Shown here in pieces: positions 44,163-53,692 of a stretch of 64,000 bases of DNA. A program made the translations under genes and the position numbers. The notes under the pieces were generated by a model, which saw only the letters and a program-made list of their open reading frames with translations, ran no database searches and was not told the DNA's origin. Numbering within the stretch: the stretch's first letter is position 1; every line of letters begins with the position of its first letter. Origin of the DNA: Promethearchaeati archaeon. Its GTDB lineage: Archaea; Asgardarchaeota; Heimdallarchaeia; Heimdallarchaeales; Heimdallarchaeaceae. The stretch is taken from the NCBI GenBank assembly GCA_013166775.1, contig JABLTJ010000001.1:194237-258236 (forward strand). Reading direction: 5' to 3'.

Positions 44163-45635
44163 ATGCAAGAAAGCTCCAGTAATTTAGAAGACCTTGTAGC
44201 TTACGGAATTAAGTGTTGCGAGAAAAAGGGAGTAGAGTATGCTGATGTAAAATATATGGATACAAGAATGCAAAATATATCTTACAAGAATGAAGCTTTA
44301 GAACAGCTAAGTAATATCGATAAGCGAGGTATAGGGATTAGATGTATACTAAATAAGAGTTGGGGATTCGCTAGTACAAATGAGTTAACAAGAGATAGCA
44401 TTACTGAATTAGCGGAAAAAGCAATGAAGATTACGAAGGCTTCTTCAATGGTTAAGAAATTTGATATTGAACTTGCTGACGAACCTGTTCATGAAGATAA
44501 TAAAATGACCCCCATTAAGAAAGATCCTTTTAAAATTGAGTTAGCTGAAAAAATGGATGTTCTTCAGCAAAGTGCTAAAATAATACGTGAATATTCAGAT
44601 AGAATCAAAGTAGCTACTAGTCATTTTGTTAGTAGACAAGATCATATGATATTGTATACAACTGAAGGATCAAAAATAGATCAAACTATTCTTTGGTGTG
44701 GTGGAGGAGTATCTGCAACAGCAGTTGAAGGTGGAGAAGTACAAACACGTAGTTTACCAGCAAGTTTCAGAGGTGATTTTCACACTGAGGGTTATGAATA
44801 CTTTGAGAATTTAAAACTCATAGAAATTTCAGAACAAACAGCTAAAGAATCTGTAAAGCTTTTATCAGCAAAGAAGATGCCTACTGAACAAGCTACTGTA
44901 ATATTAGGTCACTCTCAATTAGCACTACAGGTTCATGAGAGCTGTGGTCACCCAACTGAACTGGATAGAGCTTTAGGGTATGAAGCTGCTTATGCTGGAA
45001 CAAGTTTCCTAACAACAGACCTACTAGATACCAATTTCAAATATGGAAACGAATTAGTAACAATGGTTGCTGATGCTACGGTTCTTGGAGGATTGGGCAC
45101 TTTCTTCTATGATCACGAAGGTGTTAAAGCTCAAAGAAATATCATGGTCGATAAAGGAATTTTTACAGGCTTTATGTCCTCAAGAGAAACTGCAAAAGCC
45201 ATAGGATTGAATAGAAGTTCTGGTGCTGCGAGATCAATGGGATATGATAGAATTCCTATTGTAAGAATGACTAATGTTAATCTAGAACCTGGAGACTGGG
45301 AATTTGATGAACTAATTGGTGATACAAAGAAAGGATATTTCTTGGAAACTAATAGAAGCTGGAGTATAGATGATATCCGAATGAATTTCCAATTTGGTAC
45401 TGAAATAGGTTGGAAAATAGAAAACGGAGAAATGACCGAAATGATAAAGAATCCTACATATGAAGGAATAACACCAGAATTTTGGGGAAATGTTAGTGGA
45501 ATATGTAATAAAAACCATTGGAAGATTTTTGGAACACCAAACTGTGGAAAAGGAGAACCTGGACAAGCAGCTTACGTAGGTCATGGAATCGCTCCTACAA
45601 GATTCGATAATGTTCGTGTAGGAATTCTAAAATAA
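44163..45635 (+). CDS. tldD: TldD-type metalloprotease subunit
   Basis: Catalytic partner of the TldD/TldE protease, which in bacteria matures microcin B17 and degrades unfolded peptides. The zinc motif HESCGHPTELDR starts at residue 258 (HExxGHxxE). Further landmarks are YKNEALEQLSNIDKRGIGIRC, YDHEGVKAQRNIMVDKGIF and GYDRIPIVRMTNVNLEPGD. Length is 490 residues, normal. A GTTTTTAAC box about 28 bases before the ATG suggests a leaderless message. Its partner gene lies 12 kb away, on the other strand. Confidence 0.92.
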   Translation: MQESSSNLEDLVAYGIKCCEKKGVEYADVKYMDTRMQNISYKNEALEQLSNIDKRGIGIRCILNKSWGFASTNELTRDSITELAEKAMKITKASSMVKKFDIELADEPVHEDNKMTPIKKDPFKIELAEKMDVLQQSAKIIREYSDRIKVATSHFVSRQDHMILYTTEGSKIDQTILWCGGGVSATAVEGGEVQTRSLPASFRGDFHTEGYEYFENLKLIEISEQTAKESVKLLSAKKMPTEQATVILGHSQLALQVHESCGHPTELDRALGYEAAYAGTSFLTTDLLDTNFKYGNELVTMVADATVLGGLGTFFYDHEGVKAQRNIMVDKGIFTGFMSSRETAKAIGLNRSSGAARSMGYDRIPIVRMTNVNLEPGDWEFDELIGDTKKGYFLETNRSWSIDDIRMNFQFGTEIGWKIENGEMTEMIKNPTYEGITPEFWGNVSGICNKNHWKIFGTPNCGKGEPGQAAYVGHGIAPTRFDNVRVGILK

Positions 45636-46526
45636 AATATTCCGAATAAACTCTCCTATTTTCTTTATAGCTTTCTTGCTCTCAGGCATGAGATTTCCAA
45701 AAATTTGAAACACATGCCACATTCCTGGCCAAATGTCAGCTGTTACATCCACTTTTGCTTTTATTGCTTTTTCAGCGAAGCGTGTCGTATCATCAAGAAT
45801 AATCTCTTCTGTACCTGTTTGTAGTAATAGAGGTGGTAATCCTTCTAAATCTGCATAAAGTGGAGAAGCTAGCGGATTCTTACTGTCTGTGCCCTTAAGA
45901 TATATTTCAGCTGATTGTTGAAGTTCAATCTTAGTTGCCATTATTTCCTCCTTTGTTTTCGTCTCAACAGAATCACCAGTTAATGCTAAATCTGTCCAAG
46001 GAGATAGACATACTGCAGCAGCTGGAAGAGATATAGTTTCCTCACGTAGTTTGATCAAAGTTGCTAGTGCTAATCCTCCACCAGCAGAATCTCCCGCAAT
46101 TATTATTTTGTTGGACTTAATCCCTTTTTGATCTATTAACCATTTGTAAGCAGTAATTACATCCTCTAAACCAGCTGGAAATGGATTTTCTGGGGCAAGA
46201 CTGTAATCCAGACACAGGACTGGAATTTCTGAAGTTTTACCTATGCGAGCTGCTATACCTCGATGAGTATTTAGGGAACCTGCATTATAAGATCCTCCGT
46301 GTAGATATATGATTGCGCAATCTTTGTAACTCTTTGGAGGAAACAGCCACTCACCAGAAATTCCTTCGATCGATACTTGTTCAACTTTTACATTTTTTGG
46401 CTTTCGAAATAGAAAAACTCTGTTTTCTAGATTTTTTCTGTTTTCTTCTACATTCAAAATACCTTCATCTTTCATTGACATTAATCTCATGATTATGATG
46501 AATAATCTTGCACGTAAGCTAACCAT
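45627..46526 (-). CDS. Alpha/beta hydrolase, hormone-sensitive-lipase-like esterase
   Basis: The 299-residue enzyme shows the oxyanion motif YLHGGSYNAGS (HGG), LDYSLAPENPFPAGLED and the nucleophile elbow IAGDSAGGGLALATL (GDSAG). The acid is probably in the LLLQTGTEEIILDD segment, and the His in WPGMWHVFQIF. These are the landmarks of the HSL/family IV esterases. The natural ester substrate is unknown. It overlaps the 3' end of tldD by 9 bases tail to tail. Confidence 0.88.
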   Translation of the reverse strand: MVSLRARLFIIIMRLMSMKDEGILNVEENRKNLENRVFLFRKPKNVKVEQVSIEGISGEWLFPPKSYKDCAIIYLHGGSYNAGSLNTHRGIAARIGKTSEIPVLCLDYSLAPENPFPAGLEDVITAYKWLIDQKGIKSNKIIIAGDSAGGGLALATLIKLREETISLPAAAVCLSPWTDLALTGDSVETKTKEEIMATKIELQQSAEIYLKGTDSKNPLASPLYADLEGLPPLLLQTGTEEIILDDTTRFAEKAIKAKVDVTADIWPGMWHVFQIFGNLMPESKKAIKKIGEFIRNILF

Positions 46527-46593
46527 GATAGATTTGAAATAAAAAGAAAGTAAATAAATGTTAGTTCTTCATCAAGGTTTTGCTAAAGAATAG

Positions 46594-48324
46594 TTATAGA
46601 AGTAGTTTGAAATACTTTGTAAATTTCAAAATATACTTCAGGCCTTTAACTTTCAGATTTCCTGTGAGAATTGCTATTACAGGATTTGTTTTTCCTAAAC
46701 CTAAACCCATGAAAGTAGATCTATTTGTAGTGATTGATCCATCACATTCTTTCTTAGCTTTTTTAACTCTGCTTGTTGTGTTTTCAATTTGAGTGAAATC
46801 AATCTTTCCATTTCCTATATCCAAGATTACAGCCTTTGGATCTTCTTTTGCAACAATGAGTAGAGTATATTTATCTTCCTTAAATTTCTGAAATTCAGGA
46901 TTTACGTTAAGTGATTTAAGCATTGCAAAGATTAGAGATGCAAACCCCTCGTAATCTTTGATTTGATTGTATAAAGGCAGTATCATTTCCATTGCTTTTT
47001 CGTAGCGTTTTACAATTTCATCAACAACTGATTCATCCATGGGAGTTGAAAGAATGAATGCTGTTACTCCTCTAGATACTGCGTAAATTCCATTGATGGC
47101 TAATGATAATGTCAAATACTTTGATAGCTCTAAAGTGGGTATAAGCTTGAAAACAGTCTGTCTTCCATCTTCAACTGGTTCCTCAAATAGATAAACATAA
47201 ACAAGTGATTGGAGTCCACTAACCTGTCCCTTGATATCTAGTTCTTTTAACACATTTCGTAATCCTTCTCTTAGTCTATCACCCAGTTTTCCTAGTCGCT
47301 CAACCTCTTTTTCATTATACAACTCCATAGCTGTTTTCCCAGCAATCATAGTCATAGCATTTCCACTAAATGTCCCTGAATGAGTTATGAATTCCTTCTT
47401 TGTCGGATTAAATTGATTGATTATTTCGTGTTTTCCTCCAAAAGCCCCTACTGGTAAACCTCCACCTATTGTCTTTCCAAGAGCAGTTAGGTCAGGTACA
47501 ACTCCATAGTACTTTTGCATCCCTCCAGTTGATATACGGAAAGTGATGACTTCATCAAAAATTAGCAAAATATTATATTTTATAGTTAGCTCTCTTAATC
47601 CTTGGAGATATTCTTTGGTTGCAATTGCTCCTCCACCTGATCCCATAATCGGTTCGAGAATCATTGCTGCAATTTTCTTATGATGTTTTTTCATTACCTC
47701 TTCAGCAGCTGCTAAATCATTAAAGGGTACAATAAATACATCTTTCAGAATTGTTTTTGGTACGCCTTTTTCCACAGTTGCTATCGGCATCTCATCAGCT
47801 GTTAGATTTGGAGTAATATTGACTTCTACATAGTCATGAGAACCGTGATAGCCACCTTCTGTTTTTATGATTTTATCTTTTCCAGTGTATTTCCTCGCAG
47901 CCCTGATTGCAAACATTGTTGCTTCTGTTCCGGAATTGCAAAATCTAAGCAGCTCGATTGATGGTGTTCTTTCACATATTATCTTTGCAAGTTGGTGTTG
48001 AACTTCCATTGGAGCTGCATGAGCTGTTCCTTCGCTTGCTTGTTTTTGCATATTTTCAACAATTTTTTGATGAGCATGACCATGAATGTTCACAGTCATA
48101 CTATTAAGACAGTCAATGTATTCATTGCCATCAAAATCATAAAGATAGCAACCTTCTCCTTTAGTTACGAAGAAAGGATAGGGGTAAAAATGTGCTACAT
48201 TTCTTGTTCCTCCTCCTGGAAGCCATTTCTGTGCTTCTTCAAAATGTTTCTTTGATCCTTGCGTCTTATTTTTGTATTCATTTATAATATTGCTCTTTAT
48301 ATTCTCTAAATCTTCAATAGACAT
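46594..48324 (-). CDS. Class III aminotransferase / glutamate-1-semialdehyde-aminomutase-like enzyme fused to SCP2 domain
   Basis: Residues 1-455 are a PLP fold-type I enzyme. Landmarks are FVTKGEGCYLYDFDGNEYID, CNSGTEATMFAIRAARKYTG, LLIFDEVITFR (D257 holds the PLP pyridine), ALGKTIGGGLPVGAFGG (catalytic K284) and SGTFSGNAMTM. This is closest to glutamate-1-semialdehyde 2,1-aminomutase and related amino mutases or transaminases. Residues about 458-576 form a separate domain with DPKAVILDIGNGKIDF, NPVIAILTGNLKVKGLKYIL and a final hydrophobic helix. That fits the SCP2 sterol/lipid-carrier fold. No haem-pathway genes are near, so a lipid-linked amine or amino acid substrate is my inference. The fusion is unusual. 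Confidence 0.8.
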   Translation of the reverse strand: MSIEDLENIKSNIINEYKNKTQGSKKHFEEAQKWLPGGGTRNVAHFYPYPFFVTKGEGCYLYDFDGNEYIDCLNSMTVNIHGHAHQKIVENMQKQASEGTAHAAPMEVQHQLAKIICERTPSIELLRFCNSGTEATMFAIRAARKYTGKDKIIKTEGGYHGSHDYVEVNITPNLTADEMPIATVEKGVPKTILKDVFIVPFNDLAAAEEVMKKHHKKIAAMILEPIMGSGGGAIATKEYLQGLRELTIKYNILLIFDEVITFRISTGGMQKYYGVVPDLTALGKTIGGGLPVGAFGGKHEIINQFNPTKKEFITHSGTFSGNAMTMIAGKTAMELYNEKEVERLGKLGDRLREGLRNVLKELDIKGQVSGLQSLVYVYLFEEPVEDGRQTVFKLIPTLELSKYLTLSLAINGIYAVSRGVTAFILSTPMDESVVDEIVKRYEKAMEMILPLYNQIKDYEGFASLIFAMLKSLNVNPEFQKFKEDKYTLLIVAKEDPKAVILDIGNGKIDFTQIENTTSRVKKAKKECDGSITTNRSTFMGLGLGKTNPVIAILTGNLKVKGLKYILKFTKYFKLLL

Positions 48325-48483
48325 ATTCTCTACCTTCTTTATCCTCTCTTAGGTAATGTAATGCTGGAAACTAAATCTTTAGAAGAATAGTGTGATAAAA
48401 GATTTTCCTCTTAACCATATTCAAATACTTTTGATATATGATAGTTCTTAAAAGCTTAAAATTAAATTGTTTCTTTGATTTAA

Positions 48484-49305
48484 ATGAAATTCATTGCAAA
48501 AATTATAATTCAAATAGGTATAGTACTTGGTTTCATTGGAACAGTAGTAGTTAATGCGCTTTCTTCTGTTGGACTTATTAACAATGTAGATCCTGGAACA
48601 CTGTCTGACAATATACCCAATTTCTTTGTTCCATCAGGTTTGACTTTTTCAATATGGGGCGTAATTTATATTGGATTGGCTGCTTTAGCAGTTTATAGTA
48701 CTGTAGCTCTTTTCAAGAAGAGGGAAGAAGAGAGTTATTTTCTAAATAAAATGGGTATTGAGTTCATCGTAGCTTCAATAGCAAATATAACATGGATTTT
48801 CTTATGGCATTATCAAACTCCAGCAAACTATATGGTAGAATTTTCCCTTGTTGCTATGGTAATTCTATTAGCAGCTTTACTCACAATGTATATTAGACTT
48901 GGTATAGGCAAAGAAGAAGTATCAAAAAAAGAAAAATGGTTTGTACATATCCCAATTAGTCTATATCTAGGATGGATTACTATAGCTACAGTAGCTAATG
49001 CAACAGCTGTATTAGTTGACTTATCTATCAATAAATTATTGTACTTAAGTTATGGTTTAACTGAAGTATACTGGACTAATTTTATGCTTCTAGTTGCTAC
49101 AATTATCACATTATTGATGCTCTTTATTAGAAAAGATATTGCGTATAGTTTAGTTGTTATTTGGGCTTTTGTAGGAATATTAACTAAAAGAATTAGTGAT
49201 ATTCCAACTCAACTTGAAATAATAACAACCTCTGCAATTGGTATAGGTTTAATATTAGTTATGATTGGTTATATTACTTATAAATTGATAAAGAAAAAAT
49301 CTTAA
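48484..49305 (+). CDS. TspO/MBR-related membrane protein
   Basis: The 273-residue membrane protein has seven hydrophobic segments. PSGLTFSIWGVIYIGLAALA matches the family motif PxxxFxxxWxxxY, and ANITWIFLWHYQTPANYMVE and LYLGWITIATVANATAVLV follow the family's Trp-rich pattern. TspO proteins bind porphyrins and steroids and affect stress and tetrapyrrole handling; here that is inferred. This longer variant is like the TspO-related proteins of some bacteria and eukaryotes. The start is ATG, with AT-rich promoter sequence about 25 bases upstream. Confidence 0.7.
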   Translation: MKFIAKIIIQIGIVLGFIGTVVVNALSSVGLINNVDPGTLSDNIPNFFVPSGLTFSIWGVIYIGLAALAVYSTVALFKKREEESYFLNKMGIEFIVASIANITWIFLWHYQTPANYMVEFSLVAMVILLAALLTMYIRLGIGKEEVSKKEKWFVHIPISLYLGWITIATVANATAVLVDLSINKLLYLSYGLTEVYWTNFMLLVATIITLLMLFIRKDIAYSLVVIWAFVGILTKRISDIPTQLEIITTSAIGIGLILVMIGYITYKLIKKKS

Positions 49306-49378
49306 ACTATTTCTTATTCTTTTTTTTGTTTCTGATAACATTTTTAAATTAGAGAAATATATATTTATAATGATTTAA

Positions 49379-50263
49379 ATGGTAAATTTTGCTGTTATCA
49401 CAGATTCAGGTGCTGATCTTAGCAAAGAACTAATTGAAAAATACAACTTAAAAATAATGCCTTTCTCTGTTATATTACCCGATACTAATGAAGTTCTAAA
49501 AGAAAAAATAGATATAACAAATGAGGAATATTATGAAAGAGTTATTACTGCAAAGAAGCACCCTAGTACGTCACAGCCAAATCCTAATGATATGCTGGAA
49601 ATTATTAATGAAGTAGATGAAAAAGAAATCGAGAATATCCTGTATATAACAATGGCTGCAAGTATCACAGGTACCTATAGTACAGCACATTTAGCAAAGA
49701 AATTGTATGAAAAGAAAGGTGGAAAAGCTAGGTTAGAGATTTTTGATTCTTATCAAGCTTCCATGGCGGTAGGCTTACAAGCAATTAAAGCACATATTCT
49801 TTTTCAACAAGGTAAAAGTATGGATGAAGTGATTGAAACGCTCAATTATTTTAAATTGAATGAATTAAAATCAACATTAACGGTTGAAACGCTCAAATAT
49901 TTGATGAAAGGAGGAAGGGTGAGTAAATTCAGATATGCTATTGGTTCCTTATTGAATCTCACACCATGTTTAGAAGGAACCTATGAAGGTAAATTGGAGG
50001 GTTTTGCAGCTGCACGATCTTATGAGGATGCAATTAAAAAAATAATTGATCACGCATATGAAGATATAAAAGTTAAAGAGAACCTCGCAGTGTATTTTAA
50101 TGCAGGAAAAGCTGAAAGGGGGATAGAAATCGCTAAGAATTATCTTGCAGAGAAATATCCAGAGATAAGAATAATGGATGTCTTACAGATTGGTTCTGCT
50201 ATTTTCACTCACACAGGACCAGGAATTGTTGCTTTAATACTTTTCAAATATTTTGAGCATTAA
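49379..50263 (+). CDS. DegV-family fatty-acid-binding protein (FakB-like)
   Basis: The 294-residue protein starts VNFAVITDSGADLSKELIEK. It has KKHPSTSQPNPNDMLEII (substrate-contacting Thr/Ser), ITMAASITGTYSTAHLAKKL, a middle helical part TLKYLMKGGRVSKFRY and the C-terminal ILQIGSAIFTHTGPG-type strand ending GIVALI. DegV proteins bind a fatty acid in a tunnel and present its carboxyl to FakA for phosphorylation. The only FakA-like gene in the window is the one-domain DAK2 protein at 32927. A TATA-like AT stretch sits about 25 bases before the ATG. Confidence 0.9.
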   Translation: MVNFAVITDSGADLSKELIEKYNLKIMPFSVILPDTNEVLKEKIDITNEEYYERVITAKKHPSTSQPNPNDMLEIINEVDEKEIENILYITMAASITGTYSTAHLAKKLYEKKGGKARLEIFDSYQASMAVGLQAIKAHILFQQGKSMDEVIETLNYFKLNELKSTLTVETLKYLMKGGRVSKFRYAIGSLLNLTPCLEGTYEGKLEGFAAARSYEDAIKKIIDHAYEDIKVKENLAVYFNAGKAERGIEIAKNYLAEKYPEIRIMDVLQIGSAIFTHTGPGIVALILFKYFEH

Positions 50264-50316
50264 ATATTTTTAAGAAAAATATTTAAATTTCTATATGGTT
50301 TTTTTTTCTGATAATT

Positions 50317-50718
50317 ATGACTGTAGTCGAAGAAGAAATTCTTAAGGAGTTAACAAAAATACGAGAACTCCTTGAACCTAAAGAAGAGCTAAAAGAAGAA
50401 AAAGAAAAACCAAAAGGAATAAAGCATCGAGCTTTAAGATTCAAAGATGATTTCGTTAGTTTCCTCAAATCTTATGGAGTTATTGGATTAACTGTAGCTT
50501 TCATCATGGGTCTTTATTTAAAAGATCTAGTTGATGCCTTAGTAGGTGATTTAATCATGCCTATCATTGCTTATATTCCTGGAGTAGAAACTTGGGATAC
50601 TTTTCTAGTGGGTGAGTTTGCAATAGGTCATTTTCTTGGAATTTTATTGATGTTCATAATGATAACATTGGTTGTTTTCTCACTAGTTAAAATCTCAAAG
50701 AGAATAGGATTAGATTAA
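50317..50718 (+). CDS. mscL: Large-conductance mechanosensitive channel, MscL family
   Basis: The protein has 133 residues. It starts with a charged, Glu/Lys-rich helical arm of about 45 residues, then the MscL core: KDDFVSFLKSYGVIGLTVAF with FIMGLYLKDLVDALVGDLIMPII (first transmembrane helix and pore region), and a second membrane helix FLGILLMFIMITLVVFSLVK. The bacterial cytosolic C-terminal helix bundle is replaced by the N-terminal arm. Osmotic-downshock release valve. Starts 54 bases after the DegV gene. Confidence 0.88.
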   Translation: MTVVEEEILKELTKIRELLEPKEELKEEKEKPKGIKHRALRFKDDFVSFLKSYGVIGLTVAFIMGLYLKDLVDALVGDLIMPIIAYIPGVETWDTFLVGEFAIGHFLGILLMFIMITLVVFSLVKISKRIGLD

Positions 50719-50785
50719 ACATTCTCCTTTATTTTCTTTTATTTCTAGAGAAAAATTAAAGATATGATTTCACTTTAGTTTACCA

Positions 50786-52243
50786 ATGATAGATTTAAGT
50801 ATAGACGAAATTGAGTTAAAAGAAGCTGTAGAAAGAGCTCAAGAAAAAAACATAATCATACCAACTTTTGCACAACAAAGGAATCCAAATTTAATAGAAA
50901 AACACATAGTTGAGGAATTAGCACAAATAGGGCTTTGGGATATTCATCCAAGAAATTTGTTCAGAATCACATGGAAAAATGAACCTATAATTAAGGGAGG
51001 ACGATTTGGTGACGTAAATTATATTGAGTTACCTCCAGAGTTGACTGGTGTTGAAGCACGAATCATTGGATTAATAGGAAAATATTTTCCAACTGGTGCT
51101 CATAAGGTTGGAGCAACTTTTGGATGTTTAGTTCCTAGGTTAGTAACTGGACAATTCAATCCTATAGTACATAAAGCAGTGTGGCCAAGTACCGGAAATT
51201 ATTGTAGAGGAGGTGCATACGATTCAACACTCCTTGCTTGTGAATCTATAGCTATCCTTCCAGAAGAGATGTCACTGGAGAGATTTGAGTGGTTGAGTTC
51301 CGTAGCTGGAGAGATTATTAAAACACCTGGAAGTGAGAGCAATGTTAAAGAGATATTTGACAAAGTCTGGGAACTCAGGCGAACTAGAGAAAATATCTTT
51401 GTATTCAATCAGTTTGAGGAATTTGGCAATTACTTGTGGCATTATGATATTACTGGTCATGCAATGGAAGAAGTACTGGAAAGGGAGCTGAAAGGTTGTA
51501 AATTCAAAGGAATTGTATTAACTACTGGCTCAGCGGGAACAATAGGTTGTGGAGATTATCTGAAAAATAAATATCCTTCAATGAAAATCGCAGCAGGTGA
51601 AGCTTTACAATGTCCAACTATGCTTGTAAATGGATACGGAGCACATGGGATTGAAGGAATTGGTGATAAGCATATTCCCTGGATTCATAATGTGAAGAAT
51701 ACTGATATGGTTATAGCAATTGATGATAATGACACAAAAAGAATTATGCGATTGTTTAACGAAAAAGAAGGTCAACTGTATTTAGAAGAGATAGGTGTTC
51801 CTAAGCACATAGTAGAGAAATTGCCACTTCTAGGAATTTCGAGCATAGCGAATCTACTCATGGCTATAAAATTTGCTAAATATTATGAGTTAACAAGTAC
51901 TGATGTTATCCTAACTGTATTTACTGATTCTATGGAATTATACCAATCCAGATTGAAGGAAATGCATGCTGAATTTGGTTCTTACAAACGTGATGATGCA
52001 ATTAGGGATTCCAATACTAATCTTCAAGGTCAAAAAATTGACAACATGCTTGAACTAGACTACTATGGTAAGAAAAGAATACATAATCTGAAGTATTTCA
52101 CTTGGATCGAACAACAAGGGAAGGATTTGGATGAATTGAATAAGCAATGGTATGATCCTAATTACTGGAAATCAATACAATCATTGTCACAACCAATCGA
52201 TGAGTTAATTGATGATTTTAACAAAAAAGTTGGATTGATTTAA
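50786..52243 (+). CDS. PLP-dependent enzyme of the cysteine synthase / tryptophan synthase beta fold
   Basis: Fold-type II PLP enzyme of 485 residues. FPTGAHKVGATFGCL carries the Schiff-base Lys (K107), WPSTGNYCRGGAYDSTL matches the substrate loop (TSGNT in CysK), and LTTGSAGTIGCGDYLKNKYP is the phosphate-binding Gly-rich loop. It is longer than CysK (about 310) and has an extra C-terminal region of about 130 residues with helices. It belongs to a prokaryotic subgroup without a defined reaction, as far as I recognise. Substrate unknown; no sulfur-metabolism genes are adjacent. Confidence 0.75.
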   Translation: MIDLSIDEIELKEAVERAQEKNIIIPTFAQQRNPNLIEKHIVEELAQIGLWDIHPRNLFRITWKNEPIIKGGRFGDVNYIELPPELTGVEARIIGLIGKYFPTGAHKVGATFGCLVPRLVTGQFNPIVHKAVWPSTGNYCRGGAYDSTLLACESIAILPEEMSLERFEWLSSVAGEIIKTPGSESNVKEIFDKVWELRRTRENIFVFNQFEEFGNYLWHYDITGHAMEEVLERELKGCKFKGIVLTTGSAGTIGCGDYLKNKYPSMKIAAGEALQCPTMLVNGYGAHGIEGIGDKHIPWIHNVKNTDMVIAIDDNDTKRIMRLFNEKEGQLYLEEIGVPKHIVEKLPLLGISSIANLLMAIKFAKYYELTSTDVILTVFTDSMELYQSRLKEMHAEFGSYKRDDAIRDSNTNLQGQKIDNMLELDYYGKKRIHNLKYFTWIEQQGKDLDELNKQWYDPNYWKSIQSLSQPIDELIDDFNKKVGLI

Positions 52244-52348
52244 CACATTTTCTATTTTTTCAATTTATGTTTATTGAAAATACTATTTTTTGTTTTTTTC
52301 TCTCTCCTATTTAAACCAAATTACGGATATTGGTTTTGAGGATATGGC

Positions 52349-53164
52349 ATGAGTGAAGTCACAAGAGATGATTTTGATGATATAAAGGATGGTATAATTT
52401 CATCTCTTGTAGATTCTGAATTAGAAGACCAAACACGATTTACTAGCTCCTTAGAAAGGATGGAGGAACGAGTTCAAGAATGCATAGATGAGATAATTGT
52501 CATTTTACAGGATTATATCCCTAAGGAAATATTAATTCAAGCTGTAACTCAGTTTGAAAGTATTCAACTTTTACTAATAACAGATAAGATAAATCGTAAA
52601 AAACACTTTACAAAAAATCAAATCGTAACTATCTTTCTAGCTATTTTAGACAATGTTTTATCTTTGATATATGAAAACATTGCAAGCTTCCATTTCAAAC
52701 TTCTCAGAAAAAATATGAGAGGATTGAGTAATGGAAAATCTTTCAGCTATAACAACATGAAAAAAATACAAATTGAATTAATTCAATCAGAATCTATAAC
52801 AAAGATTAGAAAAATTGGTTATACTTTAAAACTAAAAGACAGTTACTGTCAAATCATCAGTAATATGATGTCTGTTTATCCACAATATAAGAATCAACTG
52901 AGTGAAATAGAAGTAGCAGGCTATGATTTAATTCACTCAAGAGCCATTCCTAAACTCGAAGTGACGAAATCAGCTGTTGTTGTCATAGCTTCTCTTCTCC
53001 CAGTTTATTTTAAGAAAAAGGAGGAAAAACAAAATCTATGGAAATATATTGAGGAAATTGTAGATGAAGATGAAGATCAATTGAAAAGAAAAATCTATCG
53101 TTTTCGATCCAATCTTCGAAAAATGGAAAATGTTGACTTATTTAGTTATAAAAATGAGCTGTAG
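52349..53164 (+). CDS. Unrecognised helical protein
   Basis: The 271-residue protein is acidic at its N-terminus (TRDDFDDIKDGIISSLVDSE) and becomes basic toward the C-terminus (DQLKRKIYRFRSNLRKME). It appears all-helical, with helices of 15-20 residues and the hydrophobic stretch SAVVVIASLLPVYF, which could be a buried helix rather than a membrane segment. The GAGG before the ATG fits a real start. The helical layout loosely suggests a cyclin- or TFIIB-like box repeat. I do not claim that function. Confidence 0.55.
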   Translation: MSEVTRDDFDDIKDGIISSLVDSELEDQTRFTSSLERMEERVQECIDEIIVILQDYIPKEILIQAVTQFESIQLLLITDKINRKKHFTKNQIVTIFLAILDNVLSLIYENIASFHFKLLRKNMRGLSNGKSFSYNNMKKIQIELIQSESITKIRKIGYTLKLKDSYCQIISNMMSVYPQYKNQLSEIEVAGYDLIHSRAIPKLEVTKSAVVVIASLLPVYFKKKEEKQNLWKYIEEIVDEDEDQLKRKIYRFRSNLRKMENVDLFSYKNEL

Positions 53165-53215
53165 GGGAAATTTTGTAGTTAAATTACTCTTATTAGAGAT
53201 TAATTCGTTGTTAAA

Positions 53216-53620
53216 ATGATTGAGATGAGTATACCAGAAGACTATGTAGATTTACTTCTCAACCCTAATTTCGCTCATGTAGCTACAGTTAATCCTGATG
53301 GATCTCCGCAAGTCACTCCAGTCTGGATAGATTACGATAAAGATAGAAACGAAGTGCTTGTTAATACAGCGTTGGGAAGAAAGAAGTCTCGAAATCTGAA
53401 AATTGGTTCCTATGTTGCTTTAAGCATACAAGATCAAGAGAAATCTTACAGATATATAGGAATTCAAGGTGAAGTTGTGGAGTTAACAGAAGAAGGTGCA
53501 AGAGAACATATAGATAAATTGGCCCTGAAATACTTAGGAAAATCAGAGTATCCCTTCTATAGAGGAGAAACTAGGTTACTAGTAAAAATAAAACCCAAAT
53601 ATGTGCATATAATGGGTTGA
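53216..53620 (+). CDS. PPOX-class flavoprotein, probably F420- or FMN-dependent oxidoreductase
   Basis: Split-barrel protein of 134 residues resembling pyridoxamine 5'-phosphate oxidase. It shows FAHVATVNPDGSPQVTPVWIDY, VLVNTALGRKKSRNLKIGSYVALSI and YIGIQGEVVELTEEGAREHI. This class in archaea often uses coenzyme F420 to reduce small substrates. The cofactor cannot be determined from sequence here. It stands alone, 51 bases after the preceding gene. Confidence 0.85.
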   Translation: MIEMSIPEDYVDLLLNPNFAHVATVNPDGSPQVTPVWIDYDKDRNEVLVNTALGRKKSRNLKIGSYVALSIQDQEKSYRYIGIQGEVVELTEEGAREHIDKLALKYLGKSEYPFYRGETRLLVKIKPKYVHIMG

Positions 53621-53692
53621 AATCTATTTTTTTCCGATTACCAATTCCACAAGTCTTTTGTATTCAAAATCGAATATGTTTTTTTGATTTAA

